A stretch of DNA of 64,000 nucleotides from an uncultured Christensenella sp. GTDB lineage: Bacteria; Bacillota; Clostridia; Christensenellales; Borkfalkiaceae. Below, piece after piece: positions 1 through 9,049 of this stretch. Under the pieces are notes generated by a model. The model was not told the origin of the DNA and searched no databases. It saw only the letters and a list, made by a program, of their open reading frames with translations. Each line of letters begins with the position of its first letter. Position 1 is the stretch's first letter. The translations under genes were made by a program, and so were the position numbers. The stretch spans positions 62,001-126,000 of the forward strand of contig CAJUEO010000002.1 in assembly GCA_910585685.1 (NCBI GenBank), read 5' to 3'.

Positions 1-1020
1 ATTTTAGAAGAAATAATAAAGCGTTTTTCATCGCACGGTTATTACTTTGATAAAACGGCTTTTGTTGCCTATGATAATTCGGCGGATATAATTTTTGCAT
101 TAAACGACGGGTTGGAAAATTACGAAAATATTTTTATTTACTGTCCCGATTCAATGCAGAGCACTTTAAAAAGTTATATTTGCGAGCATTTGTCAGCGCA
201 ATTTGACGACTTGAATTTACTTAGAATCGAACAAAAACTTGTCTTTTTGTTGCTTGAAAGTAATGATTTATATAAATGCGTCGATTATTTTTGCAGTAAA
301 CTTGACGAAAAGTACGGTTTAACGTATTCTAAGGCATATGTAAAGACGATAGGCGCGCCTGTTTCTAAAATAAACGCAGCGGTAACTCAGGCAAAGGAAA
401 TTTGCGAAGGACTAAGCATAAACGTCAACGAAATTTATTCAGACTGCACTATCGAGCTTGTGTATGACAACACTGTTTCAAAATCATTGTTCGACAGTGC
501 GTACAGACAGATTATTTCGGGGCTTCAAGACTATCTTTATGCGGTGGAAGATGTAAGTCTTGCCGAAAGGTTTGTCGATTTATTGAAGCTAAGACGTATG
601 AAAATAAGCCTTGCCGAGTCGTTTACGGGCGGAGGAATAGCAAAGCGGCTTGTGGATATATCGGGCGTAAGCGAAGTGTATTTGGAAGGTTTGAATACTT
701 ACAGTAACCAAGCAAAAAGCAGGCGTTTGGGCGTTGAAGAATTTACCTTAAGAACATACGGCGCGGTATCCAAGGAAACGGCATATGAAATGGCGCGAGG
801 GCTGTTTGATACCGGTGACTGCAACGTATGTTTAGCTACTACAGGAATTGCCGGACCCAAGTCCGATAATACCAAAAAGCCTGTCGGTTTAGTCTATATA
901 GCAGTTGGTGTTGACAGCGAGATAAATGTATATGAATTTAATTTAAAAGGCTTGAGAAAACAGATAACCGAAACGGCAATTAATCTTGCGTTGTTTCTGG
1001 CGTTTAAAACTTTAAAATAA
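1..1020 (+). CDS. cinA: CinA-like protein with C-terminal PncC (NMN amidase) domain, 5'-truncated by window edge
   Basis: The frame is open from base 1, so the gene starts outside the window; 339 residues are visible. The last ~150 residues form a PncC/CinA C-terminal domain, which in characterised members deamidates nicotinamide mononucleotide. Visible motifs are AESFTGGG (about residues 205-212), a YSN..K motif, and TGIAGP followed by KPVGLVY (about 281-297). The upstream part aligns only loosely with the CinA N-terminal MoCF domain, and the usual GGLGPTxDD signature is not visible; the matching place reads YENIFIYCPDS. It lies 16 bp before recA, a common gene neighbourhood. A TTG at 112 could be read as a start, but the coding frame clearly extends upstream. 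The C-terminal assignment is firm; activity of the N-terminal half is doubtful. Confidence 0.88.
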   Translation: MLEEIIKRFSSHGYYFDKTAFVAYDNSADIIFALNDGLENYENIFIYCPDSMQSTLKSYICEHLSAQFDDLNLLRIEQKLVFLLLESNDLYKCVDYFCSKLDEKYGLTYSKAYVKTIGAPVSKINAAVTQAKEICEGLSINVNEIYSDCTIELVYDNTVSKSLFDSAYRQIISGLQDYLYAVEDVSLAERFVDLLKLRRMKISLAESFTGGGIAKRLVDISGVSEVYLEGLNTYSNQAKSRRLGVEEFTLRTYGAVSKETAYEMARGLFDTGDCNVCLATTGIAGPKSDNTKKPVGLVYIAVGVDSEINVYEFNLKGLRKQITETAINLALFLAFKTLK

Positions 1021-1036
1021 TTTGAGGTAAAATATA

Positions 1037-2041
1037 ATGAATGAAGAAAAATTAAAGGCACTTAACTCAACCATAGCTATGATTGAAAAGCAGTACGGAA
1101 AGGGCGCTATTATGAAGCTTGGTGACACAAACGCAAGCACCGAAATAGAGGTAATACCTACGGGCTGTCTTTCGTTGGACCTTGCGCTGGGAATAGGCGG
1201 CGTACCTCGCGGCAGAATATTGGAGGTTTTCGGCCCCGAATCGTCGGGTAAAACTACCGTTGCGCTTCATATTATTGCCGAAACGCAAAAAATGGGCGGA
1301 GTTGCGGCATTCATTGACGCAGAGCATGCGCTTGACGCGCAATATGCCCGTGCGCTGGGCGTCAATACAAGCGAACTGTATCTTTCTCAGCCCGATACAG
1401 GTGAGCAGGCTCTCGATATTTGTGAGGCGTTGGTGCGTTCAAGCGCTATGGATATAATTGTTATTGACTCGGTCGCAGCGCTTACGCCCAAGTCTGAAAT
1501 CGAGGGAGATATGGGTGATTCTCACGTCGGGCTTTTGGCAAGATTGATGTCGCAGGCGCTTCGTAAGTTGACGGCAATTACCAACCGTTCTAAGACTTGC
1601 GTCCTGTTTATCAACCAACTTCGTGAAAAGGTCGGCGTAATGTTCGGCAATCCCGAAACTACCCCCGGCGGTAAAGCTTTAAAATATTTTGCTTCCGTAA
1701 GGCTCGATATAAGAAAAGCCGACTCTCTTAAAGCCGACGGCGGAATAATCGGCAACAGAACAAAATGTAAAGTTGTTAAAAATAAGCTTGCACCTCCTTT
1801 TAAAGTTGCGGAGTTCGATATTATTTACGGGGAAGGTATCTCGCAGGAAGGTTGCCTTATTGACCTTGCCGTGGAGTACGGAATATTTACAAAGAGTGGT
1901 TCCTGGTTTGCCTATAACGACGATAAAATTGCGCAGGGAAGAGAGAAGCTGAGGGAGCATTTAAAGGCTAATCCCGAATTAAAAACCGAAATTGAGGCAA
2001 AAATAAGAGAAGCTTTTAAAACTTCTCAAAGCGATAAATAA
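1037..2041 (+). CDS. recA: RecA recombinase
   Basis: ATP-dependent strand-exchange protein that forms filaments on single-stranded DNA in the cytoplasm and stimulates LexA self-cleavage. The 334-residue product has the typical core: Walker A GPESSGKTT at about 66-74, Walker B IIVIDSVAAL at about 141-150, and the L2 DNA-binding region near NQLREKVGVMFGNPETTPGG at about 194-213. The acidic C-terminal tail is short. The start is ATG at 1037, preceded by a GAGGT ribosome binding site. The gap to cinA is only 16 bp and shows no LexA-like operator, so any SOS control must act from further upstream. Family assignment is essentially certain. Confidence 0.98.
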   Translation: MNEEKLKALNSTIAMIEKQYGKGAIMKLGDTNASTEIEVIPTGCLSLDLALGIGGVPRGRILEVFGPESSGKTTVALHIIAETQKMGGVAAFIDAEHALDAQYARALGVNTSELYLSQPDTGEQALDICEALVRSSAMDIIVIDSVAALTPKSEIEGDMGDSHVGLLARLMSQALRKLTAITNRSKTCVLFINQLREKVGVMFGNPETTPGGKALKYFASVRLDIRKADSLKADGGIIGNRTKCKVVKNKLAPPFKVAEFDIIYGEGISQEGCLIDLAVEYGIFTKSGSWFAYNDDKIAQGREKLREHLKANPELKTEIEAKIREAFKTSQSDK

Positions 2042-2061
2042 TTATAAAACAGAAGGAATCG

Positions 2062-3972
2062 ATGCAATACGGATTTATAAAAGTTTGCGCCGCAACTCCC
2101 GAAATCAGGGTTGCGGACGTTGAATTCAACAGAGATAAAATAATAGAAGCGATAAGGACAAGCTCAAAAAACGGCAGCAGGCTGACGGTATTTCCCGAGC
2201 TTTGTATATGCGGCTATACCTGTGGGGATTTATTTAATCAAACAGCGCTTATTAAAGCTTGTGAAGCTGCGCTCGTTGAAATCGCAAAGTCCACGTCAGG
2301 CAATAAAACGCTTGTCTTTGTTGGTGCGCCTATTGCAAAGAGCGGTAAACTTTATAATTGCGCCGTTGCGATATTCAACGGGGAGATTCTGGCGGCTATA
2401 CCTAAAACGTTTTTGCCCAATTACGGTGAATTTTACGAAAAACGCTATTTTTCCACGCTTGATAGCAGTGACTTAACCGTCGATATCGGCGGTGTGGAAG
2501 TGCCGCTTGATAACCGTGTAATTTTTAAGTGCGGCAACAAATCGGCGTTTACCGTTTGTGCGGAAATTTGCGAGGACTTGTGGGCGCCTTGTTCTCCTTC
2601 GATAAACCATACTCAAATCGGGGCAAACATAGTAGTAAATCTTTCTTGCAGCGACGAACTTGTCGGTAAAGCCGATTACAGAAGAAACTTAGTCAAAGTT
2701 CAGTCAGGCAAACTTATTTGCGGCTATGTCTATTGTGACGCAGGAGATGGTGAAAGTTCGACGGATATGACGTTTTCAGGCCACAACATCATTTGTGAAA
2801 ACGGTAATATTCTTTCGGAAAGTCAGCTTTTTGAAAACGGACTTTTATACGCAGAAATCGACGTTGAAATGCTTGAAAGTGAAAGAGCGCGTCTTGCAAG
2901 CGGCTATTACTCGGCAGGCGTCGATAGCGACTATTTAGAGTGCTATTTCGATACAGTTGAAGAGCAAGTTGAGCTCTCCCGAACATTTTCCAAGACCCCG
3001 TTTATTGCCGACAACGCCAATGACGACAGGTGCGAGCTTATTCTGACTATACAGTCAACGGGCTTAAAAAAGAGATATTTGCATACCGGCGTTAAAACTG
3101 CGGTTTTGGGTGTTTCCGGTGGGCTCGATTCTGCGCTCGCGCTTTTAGTGGCCTGCCGAACTTTCAGGGCTCTCGGCAGAGATTTAAAGGATATAGTTGC
3201 CGTTTCCATGCCCGGCTTCGGTACGACAAGAAAGACTAAAAACAGCGCGTTAAAGCTTATTCAGGCGCTGGGTGTGACGTCTAAAACAATTCCCGTAACT
3301 GATTGCGTTAAGCGGCATTTTAAGGACATAGGTCACGACGAAGCGGATAAAAACGTGACGTATGAAAATGCTCAGGCGCGCATGCGCACGCTTGTTTTGA
3401 TGGACTTAGCCAATGATTTGGACGGGCTTGTGATCGGCACGGGAGATTTAAGCGAACTTGCGCTCGGCTGGGCAACTTATAACGGCGACCATATGTCAAT
3501 GTACGGCGTTAATTGTTCCGTTCCCAAAACGCTTGTAAAGCATTTAATTGCTTACGAGGCGGAAAAGTTGGGCGGCGCGGTCAAAAAAATACTCACTGAT
3601 ATTCTCGATACGGAAATTTCCCCCGAATTGTTGCCGCCCGATAGCCAAGGCAACATATCGCAAAAGACCGAAGATTTGGTCGGCCCGTATATTCTACACG
3701 ATTTTTTCCTTTACTATGCGATAAGGTACGGTTTTTCTCCCGACAAAGTCAGATATTTGGCTCTGAAGACTTTTTCGGATATGTTTGACGAAAAAATTAT
3801 AGATAAATGGCTTGAAAGCTTCTATAAAAGATTTTTTTCGCAACAGTTTAAGCGTTCTGCATTGCCTGACGGGGTAAAGATAGGCTCGGTATGTCTTTCT
3901 CCAAGGGCGGATTGGCGCATGCCGTCCGACGCTGTTTCAAACGCATTTTTAAACAATTTAAAAAAATTATAA
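2062..3972 (+). CDS. nadE: Glutamine-dependent NAD(+) synthetase
   Basis: Makes NAD from nicotinate adenine dinucleotide, ATP and glutamine. Two domains are visible in 636 residues. The first ~290 residues are a nitrilase-type glutaminase with the Glu-Lys-Cys triad at about E46 (FPELC), K115 (AIPKTFLP) and C170 (AEICEDLW). The C-terminal synthetase has the PP-loop SGGLDSA at about 352-358. The length matches the fused bacterial NadE type rather than the short ammonia-dependent form. It starts at ATG 2062 with an AAGGA site, 20 bp after recA, so it is probably cotranscribed with it. A strong hairpin follows at 3977. With the PncC domain upstream, this stretch has an NAD salvage/synthesis theme. 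Confidence 0.96.
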   Translation: MQYGFIKVCAATPEIRVADVEFNRDKIIEAIRTSSKNGSRLTVFPELCICGYTCGDLFNQTALIKACEAALVEIAKSTSGNKTLVFVGAPIAKSGKLYNCAVAIFNGEILAAIPKTFLPNYGEFYEKRYFSTLDSSDLTVDIGGVEVPLDNRVIFKCGNKSAFTVCAEICEDLWAPCSPSINHTQIGANIVVNLSCSDELVGKADYRRNLVKVQSGKLICGYVYCDAGDGESSTDMTFSGHNIICENGNILSESQLFENGLLYAEIDVEMLESERARLASGYYSAGVDSDYLECYFDTVEEQVELSRTFSKTPFIADNANDDRCELILTIQSTGLKKRYLHTGVKTAVLGVSGGLDSALALLVACRTFRALGRDLKDIVAVSMPGFGTTRKTKNSALKLIQALGVTSKTIPVTDCVKRHFKDIGHDEADKNVTYENAQARMRTLVLMDLANDLDGLVIGTGDLSELALGWATYNGDHMSMYGVNCSVPKTLVKHLIAYEAEKLGGAVKKILTDILDTEISPELLPPDSQGNISQKTEDLVGPYILHDFFLYYAIRYGFSPDKVRYLALKTFSDMFDEKIIDKWLESFYKRFFSQQFKRSALPDGVKIGSVCLSPRADWRMPSDAVSNAFLNNLKKL

Positions 3973-3976
3973 ATTA

Positions 3977-4004
3977 AAAGCGGCAAACGCCGCTTTATTT
4001 ATTT
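3977..4004 (+). terminator. Terminator after nadE
   Basis: An 8-bp stem AAAGCGGC/GCCGCTTT with a 4-base loop is followed by a T-rich run, just after the nadE stop codon. Confidence 0.8.
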
Positions 4005-4011
4005 TATTACA

Positions 4012-4040
4012 TTGACATTTATTAATAATAGGTGTAAAAT
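4012..4040 (+). promoter_or_regulatory. Sigma-A-type promoter for rny
   Basis: TTGACA and TAAAAT are separated by exactly 17 bases, 67 bp before the rny start. The rny ATG has a good AGGAGG ribosome binding site. Confidence 0.65.
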
Positions 4041-4106
4041 AATAATCGGATATAAATTGCTTTCTATAAGCTTTGTATATACTAACTATCTAACCAGGAG
4101 GCTAAA

Positions 4107-5720
4107 ATGGATTTATTAGCTAATAGCCGCCTGTTTCTGGCAAGCGAGGCAGTCACGATAGTACTCGGGATTTTGCTTGGCATTGCTCTTTTACTTGCAA
4201 TCGGTGCTTTTTTCTTGGGAGGAATTTTCAAAGAAAAGAGTATTGACAGAAAATTGGGAAGCGTTCAGGACAGAACCAAACGTATGATTGACGAGGCTGC
4301 GCTTGAATGTAAATCTTTGAAGAAAGAAGCAATATTGGAGGCTAAGGAACAGGAGCTGCAATTAAGAAACGATTTTGAAAAAGAGTGCAGAGAGAAGAAA
4401 CAGGATTTGCAAAAACAAGAGCAAAGACTTGTTCAAAAGGAAGAAATCTTAGACAAAAAAGAAGAATCGTTGCTTAAACAAAATAACACCTTGGAACAAC
4501 AGAAAAAAGAGCTTGTAAACAAGGAAAACGAACTAAAAAAGACGCAGGAAAAAGTAAATCATCAACACGAGTTAATGATTCAGGAACTTGAAAAAGTTGC
4601 TCAACTTACCAGAGAAGAGGCAAAAAAATTGCTTTCTACCGAAATTCTCGACGAGGCGCGCCACGACGTTGCTTTGCAGGTAAGAAAAATTGAGCAGACG
4701 GCTACGGATGAAGCGGTTACTCAGGCTAAAAAGATTATTTCGCTTGCCGTTCAGCGCTGCGCAGCCGACCATGCGTCGGAAATAACGGTATCGGTCGTAC
4801 CTCTACCCAATGACGATATGAAGGCAAGACTTATAGGCAGAGAGGGCAGAAATATCCGCGCAATCGAAAATGCTACGGGTATCGAGCTTATAATCGACGA
4901 TACGCCTGAAGTGGTTATTTTATCCGGTTTCGACCCTGTAAGGCGCGAAATTGCGAGATTGTCGCTTGAGAAGCTAATCACCGACGGAAGAATACATCCT
5001 GCAAGGATTGAGGAAACAGTCGAAAAAGTTAAAAAAGAGATGGATCAGGAAATCAAACAGGCAGGAGAAAGCGCTATGTTTGAAGTCGGAATTTTCGGAC
5101 TGCATCCCGAACTTATTAAACTTCTCGGTCGACTTAAATACAGAACGAGCTACGGTCAAAATGTGTACAAGCACTCTATAGAAGTTGCTCAGCTTGCCGG
5201 ACTTATGGCTCAGGAATTGGGGCTTGACGTAACGCTTGCAAAGCGTGCAGGACTGCTTCACGATATAGGTAAAGCAGTGGATCACGAGCAGGAAGGAACT
5301 CACATTCAGCTTGGCGCAGATCTCGCTAAAAAATACCGTGAAAGCAATAACGTAATTAACGCTATTATGGCTCACCACGGGGACGTAGAGCCCAAAACTA
5401 TCGAAGCCGTATTGGTTGCCGCCGCCGACGCAATTTCGGGCGCAAGGCCTGGTGCGCGCAGAGAGACGGGTACAAATTACGTCAAGAGATTGGAGAAGCT
5501 TGAAGCCATAGCAAGCGATTTCAAGGGCGTTGACAAATGTTATGCAATTCAGGCAGGAAGAGAGGTTCGCGTAATAGTTAAACCCGACCAGGTAGACGAC
5601 GCGCAGACACTGTTCCTTGCAAAGGATATTGCCAAAAAGATTGAAAGCGAGCTTGAATATCCCGGACAAATTAAAGTAAACGTTATAAGGGAATTCAGAG
5701 CTTCTGAATTTGCAAAATAA
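4107..5720 (+). CDS. rny: Ribonuclease Y
   Basis: Membrane-anchored endoribonuclease that starts mRNA decay in many Firmicutes. The 537-residue product has an N-terminal membrane segment (about residues 14-40), a long charged coiled coil rich in Lys, Glu and Gln (about 50-205), a KH RNA-binding domain with GREGRNIRAIENATG near 247-261, and an HD phosphohydrolase domain with HDIGKA near 385-390. All parts are in the usual order and the length is normal. It has its own promoter (4012-4040) and a terminator shared with the convergent PadR-type gene. Assignment is secure. Confidence 0.97.
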   Translation: MDLLANSRLFLASEAVTIVLGILLGIALLLAIGAFFLGGIFKEKSIDRKLGSVQDRTKRMIDEAALECKSLKKEAILEAKEQELQLRNDFEKECREKKQDLQKQEQRLVQKEEILDKKEESLLKQNNTLEQQKKELVNKENELKKTQEKVNHQHELMIQELEKVAQLTREEAKKLLSTEILDEARHDVALQVRKIEQTATDEAVTQAKKIISLAVQRCAADHASEITVSVVPLPNDDMKARLIGREGRNIRAIENATGIELIIDDTPEVVILSGFDPVRREIARLSLEKLITDGRIHPARIEETVEKVKKEMDQEIKQAGESAMFEVGIFGLHPELIKLLGRLKYRTSYGQNVYKHSIEVAQLAGLMAQELGLDVTLAKRAGLLHDIGKAVDHEQEGTHIQLGADLAKKYRESNNVINAIMAHHGDVEPKTIEAVLVAAADAISGARPGARRETGTNYVKRLEKLEAIASDFKGVDKCYAIQAGREVRVIVKPDQVDDAQTLFLAKDIAKKIESELEYPGQIKVNVIREFRASEFAK

Positions 5721-5727
5721 TTAATTG

Positions 5728-5762
5728 AAAAAGTCGACAGTTATTGCTGTCGACTTTTTTAT
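5728..5762. terminator. Bidirectional terminator between rny and the PadR-type gene
   Basis: Perfect stem AAAAAGTCGACAG/CTGTCGACTTTTT with a 6-base loop and T-runs on both strands. It sits between two convergent 3' ends. Confidence 0.88.
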
Positions 5763-7297
5763 TACTTTGAAAATATGTAAAATAGTGTTGCGAATATAGG
5801 TATATTGAGTGCCACAAGGCTTGGAATAATTATTTTAGCAACTATATCTCCTATTTCTGCAAAGTTTATGTTGAGTAGAAGTGAAAATACAATTATTATT
5901 GCAATGCTTATGATAGCCATAATGATTGTAGCTGACAGGTAGGAGTGGGTAGTTGGTTTTCTCGAACTTTTGCCGAACTCGGTAGTCGTAAGAATAAGGA
6001 ATATCAGCAGTTGAGCAAAGGCAAGCGTAAGTATGACTATAGGATAGCTTATTGATACGTTTAATGCCGTTTTAAATGCAAGGCTAAGAGCAAACTCAAC
6101 CAACATTATCACAGCAACAATAAGCGAGCATTTGACAAGCGTGTTGCCGCGATTATATTTTGCTTTGCGCTTACCCGTTATAACTTGCTCGGTCGAGTTT
6201 ACGGTCAAGCCGTCGCTTGTTGCTTTTACCGTTGCGTCGCTGTATGCTACGGGAGATTGTTCAACCAATTTAGAAGCTTGACGCGGTTCTGCCTGCACGG
6301 GCGGATTTACTGTAGGATTGAACAGCTTTTCCAAAAGGTTTTTATAGTCGCGCTCGGTTTCCGGTTTGTTGTTGTAAATTAATTTTTCTGTATTTATTCT
6401 GTCGGAGTAAGGCATTGTATTGTCGCTAACTTCGGCTACAGGCTCGGTTATTAGCCTTAAATAATTTTCGTGACGTATCCGCTCTTCATTTAACTGTTCT
6501 GCGGTACGCACGTTTACGGGCGCTGCTTGAGGTTGCTGTACCGGCTGTTGATAGATAGGTTGTTGGTAAACAGGCTGTACAGGTTGTACGGGAATTTGCT
6601 GATACGCAATTTGCTCGGTTTGAATTGGTACGGGAGCTTGCGCGTACGCAGGCTGAACAGGTTCAACAGGGTTAGTTGGCTGCTGTTGAACGGGTGCTTC
6701 CTGAACGGGAGCGGTAGGCTGCTGTATTGGTTGTGATTGCGCATTATTTTCAGTTGGTTGAGTATTATTATCCGATTGCTCAGAAACTTGTTCGTTCGGC
6801 TGACTTTTTTCTTCGACGTCCTTTACCGTAGGAACGCGAGTTGTAGACGATTTTAAAATTTTGAAATCGACGGGAGTGGGAGCAGGTTGGTTAAAATCAA
6901 AATTTCTGTCGGAAATCAAACTGTCAATTACAGTTCTCGAGTACTCCCACTCGTTTTGATTTCGCTCTGTAATTTCTCTGCCGCTCTCGGTCAAGGTATA
7001 ATACTTTCTACGTCCGCCGTTTGACACTTCGTCCGTTTTCCAATAAGCGTTTATGTAGCCTTGACTTTCAAGCCTTTTAAGCGCACTATATAAAGTCGGC
7101 TGTTTAAGGGAATATTGGCCGTGGCTTTTTGCCTCGATTTCATCCATAATTTCATAGCCGTATTTGTCGCGATCGTAGAGGGTACGCAATATTATTGTGT
7201 TTATGTGTCCTCGAATAAGGTCTGCACTTATTGCGCTTTTGTTTTCTTCTTGCTCTTTTTCCTCAATGTCTTCGGATTTTTTCAATTCCTCGTCCAA
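5762..7297 (-). CDS. PadR-family regulator fused to a Gln/Pro-rich linker and four membrane helices
   Basis: The start chosen is TTG at 7297, 6 bases after GGAGGTG; a longer frame begins at ATG 7333 but has no comparable ribosome binding site. The 511-residue product has three parts. An N-terminal PadR winged helix has GYEIMDEIE and LYSALKRLESQGYI, followed by NGGRRKYYTLTESGR. A low-complexity Gln/Pro/Val linker of roughly 100 residues with repeated QQP and PVQ units follows. The last ~125 residues hold four predicted membrane helices. PadR proteins are normally soluble ~110-180-residue repressors, so this looks like a membrane-tethered regulator. Ligand and targets are unknown. It is divergent from the thioesterase operon. 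Confidence 0.85.
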   Translation of the reverse strand: MDEELKKSEDIEEKEQEENKSAISADLIRGHINTIILRTLYDRDKYGYEIMDEIEAKSHGQYSLKQPTLYSALKRLESQGYINAYWKTDEVSNGGRRKYYTLTESGREITERNQNEWEYSRTVIDSLISDRNFDFNQPAPTPVDFKILKSSTTRVPTVKDVEEKSQPNEQVSEQSDNNTQPTENNAQSQPIQQPTAPVQEAPVQQQPTNPVEPVQPAYAQAPVPIQTEQIAYQQIPVQPVQPVYQQPIYQQPVQQPQAAPVNVRTAEQLNEERIRHENYLRLITEPVAEVSDNTMPYSDRINTEKLIYNNKPETERDYKNLLEKLFNPTVNPPVQAEPRQASKLVEQSPVAYSDATVKATSDGLTVNSTEQVITGKRKAKYNRGNTLVKCSLIVAVIMLVEFALSLAFKTALNVSISYPIVILTLAFAQLLIFLILTTTEFGKSSRKPTTHSYLSATIIMAIISIAIIIVFSLLLNINFAEIGDIVAKIIIPSLVALNIPIFATLFYIFSK

Positions 7298-7371
7298 TGT
7301 CGTCACCTCCGTAACTTTACAATATTTTACCATAATTTGCCTTGCAAGTCAATAGTTTGAAGAAAATATAA

Positions 7372-7391
7372 AGTACTATGTCACACATAAT
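7372..7391 (+). repeat. Dispersed 20-bp repeat, copy 1
   Basis: AGTACTATGTCACACATAAT, with inverted core TATGT-3-ACATA. It lies between the divergent PadR-type gene and thioesterase gene. Related copies are at 25242, 31639, 40713 and 55646. Confidence 0.8.
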
Positions 7392-7412
7392 TGCCTATTT
7401 TTTTAAAATTTG

Positions 7413-7442
7413 TTGGACATTTTGACGTAAGTTTGATATAAT
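7413..7442 (+). promoter_or_regulatory. Promoter for thioesterase gene
   Basis: TTGGAC and TATAAT are separated by 18 bases, upstream of an AAGGA site and ATG 7466. Confidence 0.55.
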
Positions 7443-7465
7443 TTAATGAAAAGGATGATTTGCTT

Positions 7466-8200
7466 ATGTACAGAAATATAAAGAAATATGAGTTGAGATA
7501 TACCGACGTAGACGCATACGATAACTTAAAACTTTCTTCATTGCTTTCATTTTTGGAGGAATCGGCATGTCTTTCCGCCGACGAGCTTGGGTTCGGTTAT
7601 AAGGACGTTGCGCCCCGTAATATAGGATTTGTGCTTATAAATACTTATGTTAATCTTGAAAAAAATATAAGGCTCGGGGATGATTTGGAAATTCACACCT
7701 GGCCTTTGAAGCCGAAGTTCGGGATTTTTTTGAGAGATTTTGAAATTTATTGCGGCGGTGAAAAGGTCGGCGTTGCGGTTACAAGGTGGTGCATGATTGA
7801 CGTAAATACGTTTAAAATTTTGCCTGCCACCGCATTTTTTACCGACTGTGATTTTGAAGATTACAACACCCTACGCGTCTCCGATTTCAGAGATTGGAAA
7901 ATCGCACCCTTAGAGGAAGCATGTGAAAAGCTGTATTCAAAGGCAGTAACTTTTTCTGATTACGACCATTATTTTCATGTAAACAATACAAAATATGCTG
8001 ACTATTTTCTCGATTTGTTTTCTGTGGACGAGCTTAAAAACGCGCTGTTTTCTCCCTTACAGATAACTTATTGCAAGCAGTGCAAAATAGGTGAAGTTCT
8101 GGATTTTTATCGAAAGGATTATGACGGCTATATTATTGTAGAGGGAAGAGTCGAAAACGAGCTTAGGGTTCAGTTTAGGGTTGTAAAGCGTGAAATATAG
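7466..8200 (+). CDS. Acyl-ACP thioesterase
   Basis: Hot-dog-fold hydrolase (FatA/FatB-like family) that releases fatty acids from acyl carrier protein in the cytoplasm. The 244-residue product has a double hot-dog layout: an N-terminal half starting YELRYTDVDAYDNLKLSSLL, and a C-terminal half with YDHYFHVNNTKYADYFLDL, which carries the Asp/Asn and His expected at the active site. The start at ATG 7466 has AAGGA about 10 bases upstream; a TTG six bases earlier is less likely. Its stop overlaps the start of the next gene by 11 bases, so the two are translationally coupled. Confidence 0.88.
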   Translation: MYRNIKKYELRYTDVDAYDNLKLSSLLSFLEESACLSADELGFGYKDVAPRNIGFVLINTYVNLEKNIRLGDDLEIHTWPLKPKFGIFLRDFEIYCGGEKVGVAVTRWCMIDVNTFKILPATAFFTDCDFEDYNTLRVSDFRDWKIAPLEEACEKLYSKAVTFSDYDHYFHVNNTKYADYFLDLFSVDELKNALFSPLQITYCKQCKIGEVLDFYRKDYDGYIIVEGRVENELRVQFRVVKREI

Positions 8201-8831
8201 CTACAATTTAGTGTATTCTAAAAGGCGTAGCATTTCCGTAAGTATTTCTGTTGACAATGTAATTACTGTCAGGTGCCCTGTCGATTATCCAAGGGAAAAA
8301 GTTGACGAGTTTTTGACAAGAAAAAGCGGCTGGCTCGATAAAATAATTGAAAAAAACAGTCAAAGCCTGTCAATCAATACCGATATAATCTCATTGCAAA
8401 AAGCCTACGTTCAAGGTAATATTTTGCCTGTAATCATAACGGATAAAGCAACGGGAATTTATAGCGACGGTATATATTTAAGCTCGCGCTCTATTTATCC
8501 TTATATATATTGCGAAAAATTCGACGCAAGTTTTTTGAATAGGGTTAAATATTTGGCAGAGCATACTTGCCTAAAACCGCAGAGTATTAAAATACGCGAG
8601 TACCGTTCGCGTTGGGGAAGCTGTAATGCGAGGGGAAATATTACTTTCAATTACAGAATACATATGCTGCCCCGAGATTTGCAGGATTATATAATTATTC
8701 ACGAGTTGTGCCATTTGCAACAAATGAATCATTCTGCAAACTTTTGGCGACTTGTTGAAACATATATTCCCGATTATAAGCAACTAAAAAAGCGCTTAAA
8801 AAATTTTGATTTTCTTACAAGACTGTATTGA
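8190..8831 (+). CDS. YgjP-like (SprT/M48-type) zinc metalloprotease
   Basis: The 213-residue protein matches the DUF45/YgjP family. The signature RSRWGSCNARGNITFNYR is followed by the zinc site HELCH at about residues 171-175 and a third His ligand in NHSANFW. Function in vivo is poorly defined for the family. It starts at GTG 8190, inside the end of the thioesterase gene. No substrate can be inferred from the neighbourhood. Confidence 0.87.
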   Translation: MKYSYNLVYSKRRSISVSISVDNVITVRCPVDYPREKVDEFLTRKSGWLDKIIEKNSQSLSINTDIISLQKAYVQGNILPVIITDKATGIYSDGIYLSSRSIYPYIYCEKFDASFLNRVKYLAEHTCLKPQSIKIREYRSRWGSCNARGNITFNYRIHMLPRDLQDYIIIHELCHLQQMNHSANFWRLVETYIPDYKQLKKRLKNFDFLTRLY

Positions 8832-8838
8832 CATTTGC

Positions 8839-8867
8839 TTGACTTGTCCCTTGCATTTTTATATAAT
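8839..8867 (+). promoter_or_regulatory. Promoter of the carAB operon leader
   Basis: TTGACT and TATAAT are separated by 17 bases. Predicted transcription start is near 8874, giving a ~175-base leader before carA. Confidence 0.65.
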
Positions 8868-8890
8868 TAAAAAGATATAAGAGAACGGGT

Positions 8891-9013
8891 ATGAGAAATT
8901 TGACTTTTCAAACAACATCGGTCAATAGATTTCTAAATAACGGCGGTATTGATAATTCCGCCGAAGATATTCGTTTTTATAATTTTCGTTTATTTGACTC
9001 ATTTATTTTTTAA
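8891..9013 (+). CDS. Putative 40-residue leader peptide of the carAB operon
   Basis: An ATG at 8891 opens a 40-codon frame that begins about 17 bases after the predicted transcription start and ends with TAA at 9011-9013, in the loop of a terminator hairpin. The peptide resembles no known protein; its second half is rich in Phe, Tyr, Ile and Leu because the RNA is U-rich there. The ribosome binding site is weak (GAGAACGG). The geometry (leader frame running into a terminator just before a pyrimidine gene) is like that of the enterobacterial pyrBI leader. That it is translated is inference. Confidence 0.4.
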   Translation: MRNLTFQTTSVNRFLNNGGIDNSAEDIRFYNFRLFDSFIF

Positions 9014-9032
9014 ATGGGTCTTTATTTTAATC
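8996..9032 (+). terminator. Attenuator-like terminator in the carA leader
   Basis: A 9-bp stem GACTCATTT/AAATGGGTC (one G-T pair) with a 7-base loop is followed by TTTATTTTAATCTTTT, ending 18 bp before the carA ATG. A second hairpin, CGGCGG/CCGCCG at 8941-8962, precedes it and could act as a pause hairpin. No PyrR-type AGAGAGG motif was seen. Confidence 0.55.
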
Positions 9033-9049
9033 TTTTGAGGAATTTTACA

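Noticed and set aside
4974..5669. 231-codon open frame on the minus strand opposite rny
   Set aside because: It is antisense to a clearly coding, highly conserved RNase Y domain, has no recognisable domain and no ribosome binding site; a codon-bias shadow.
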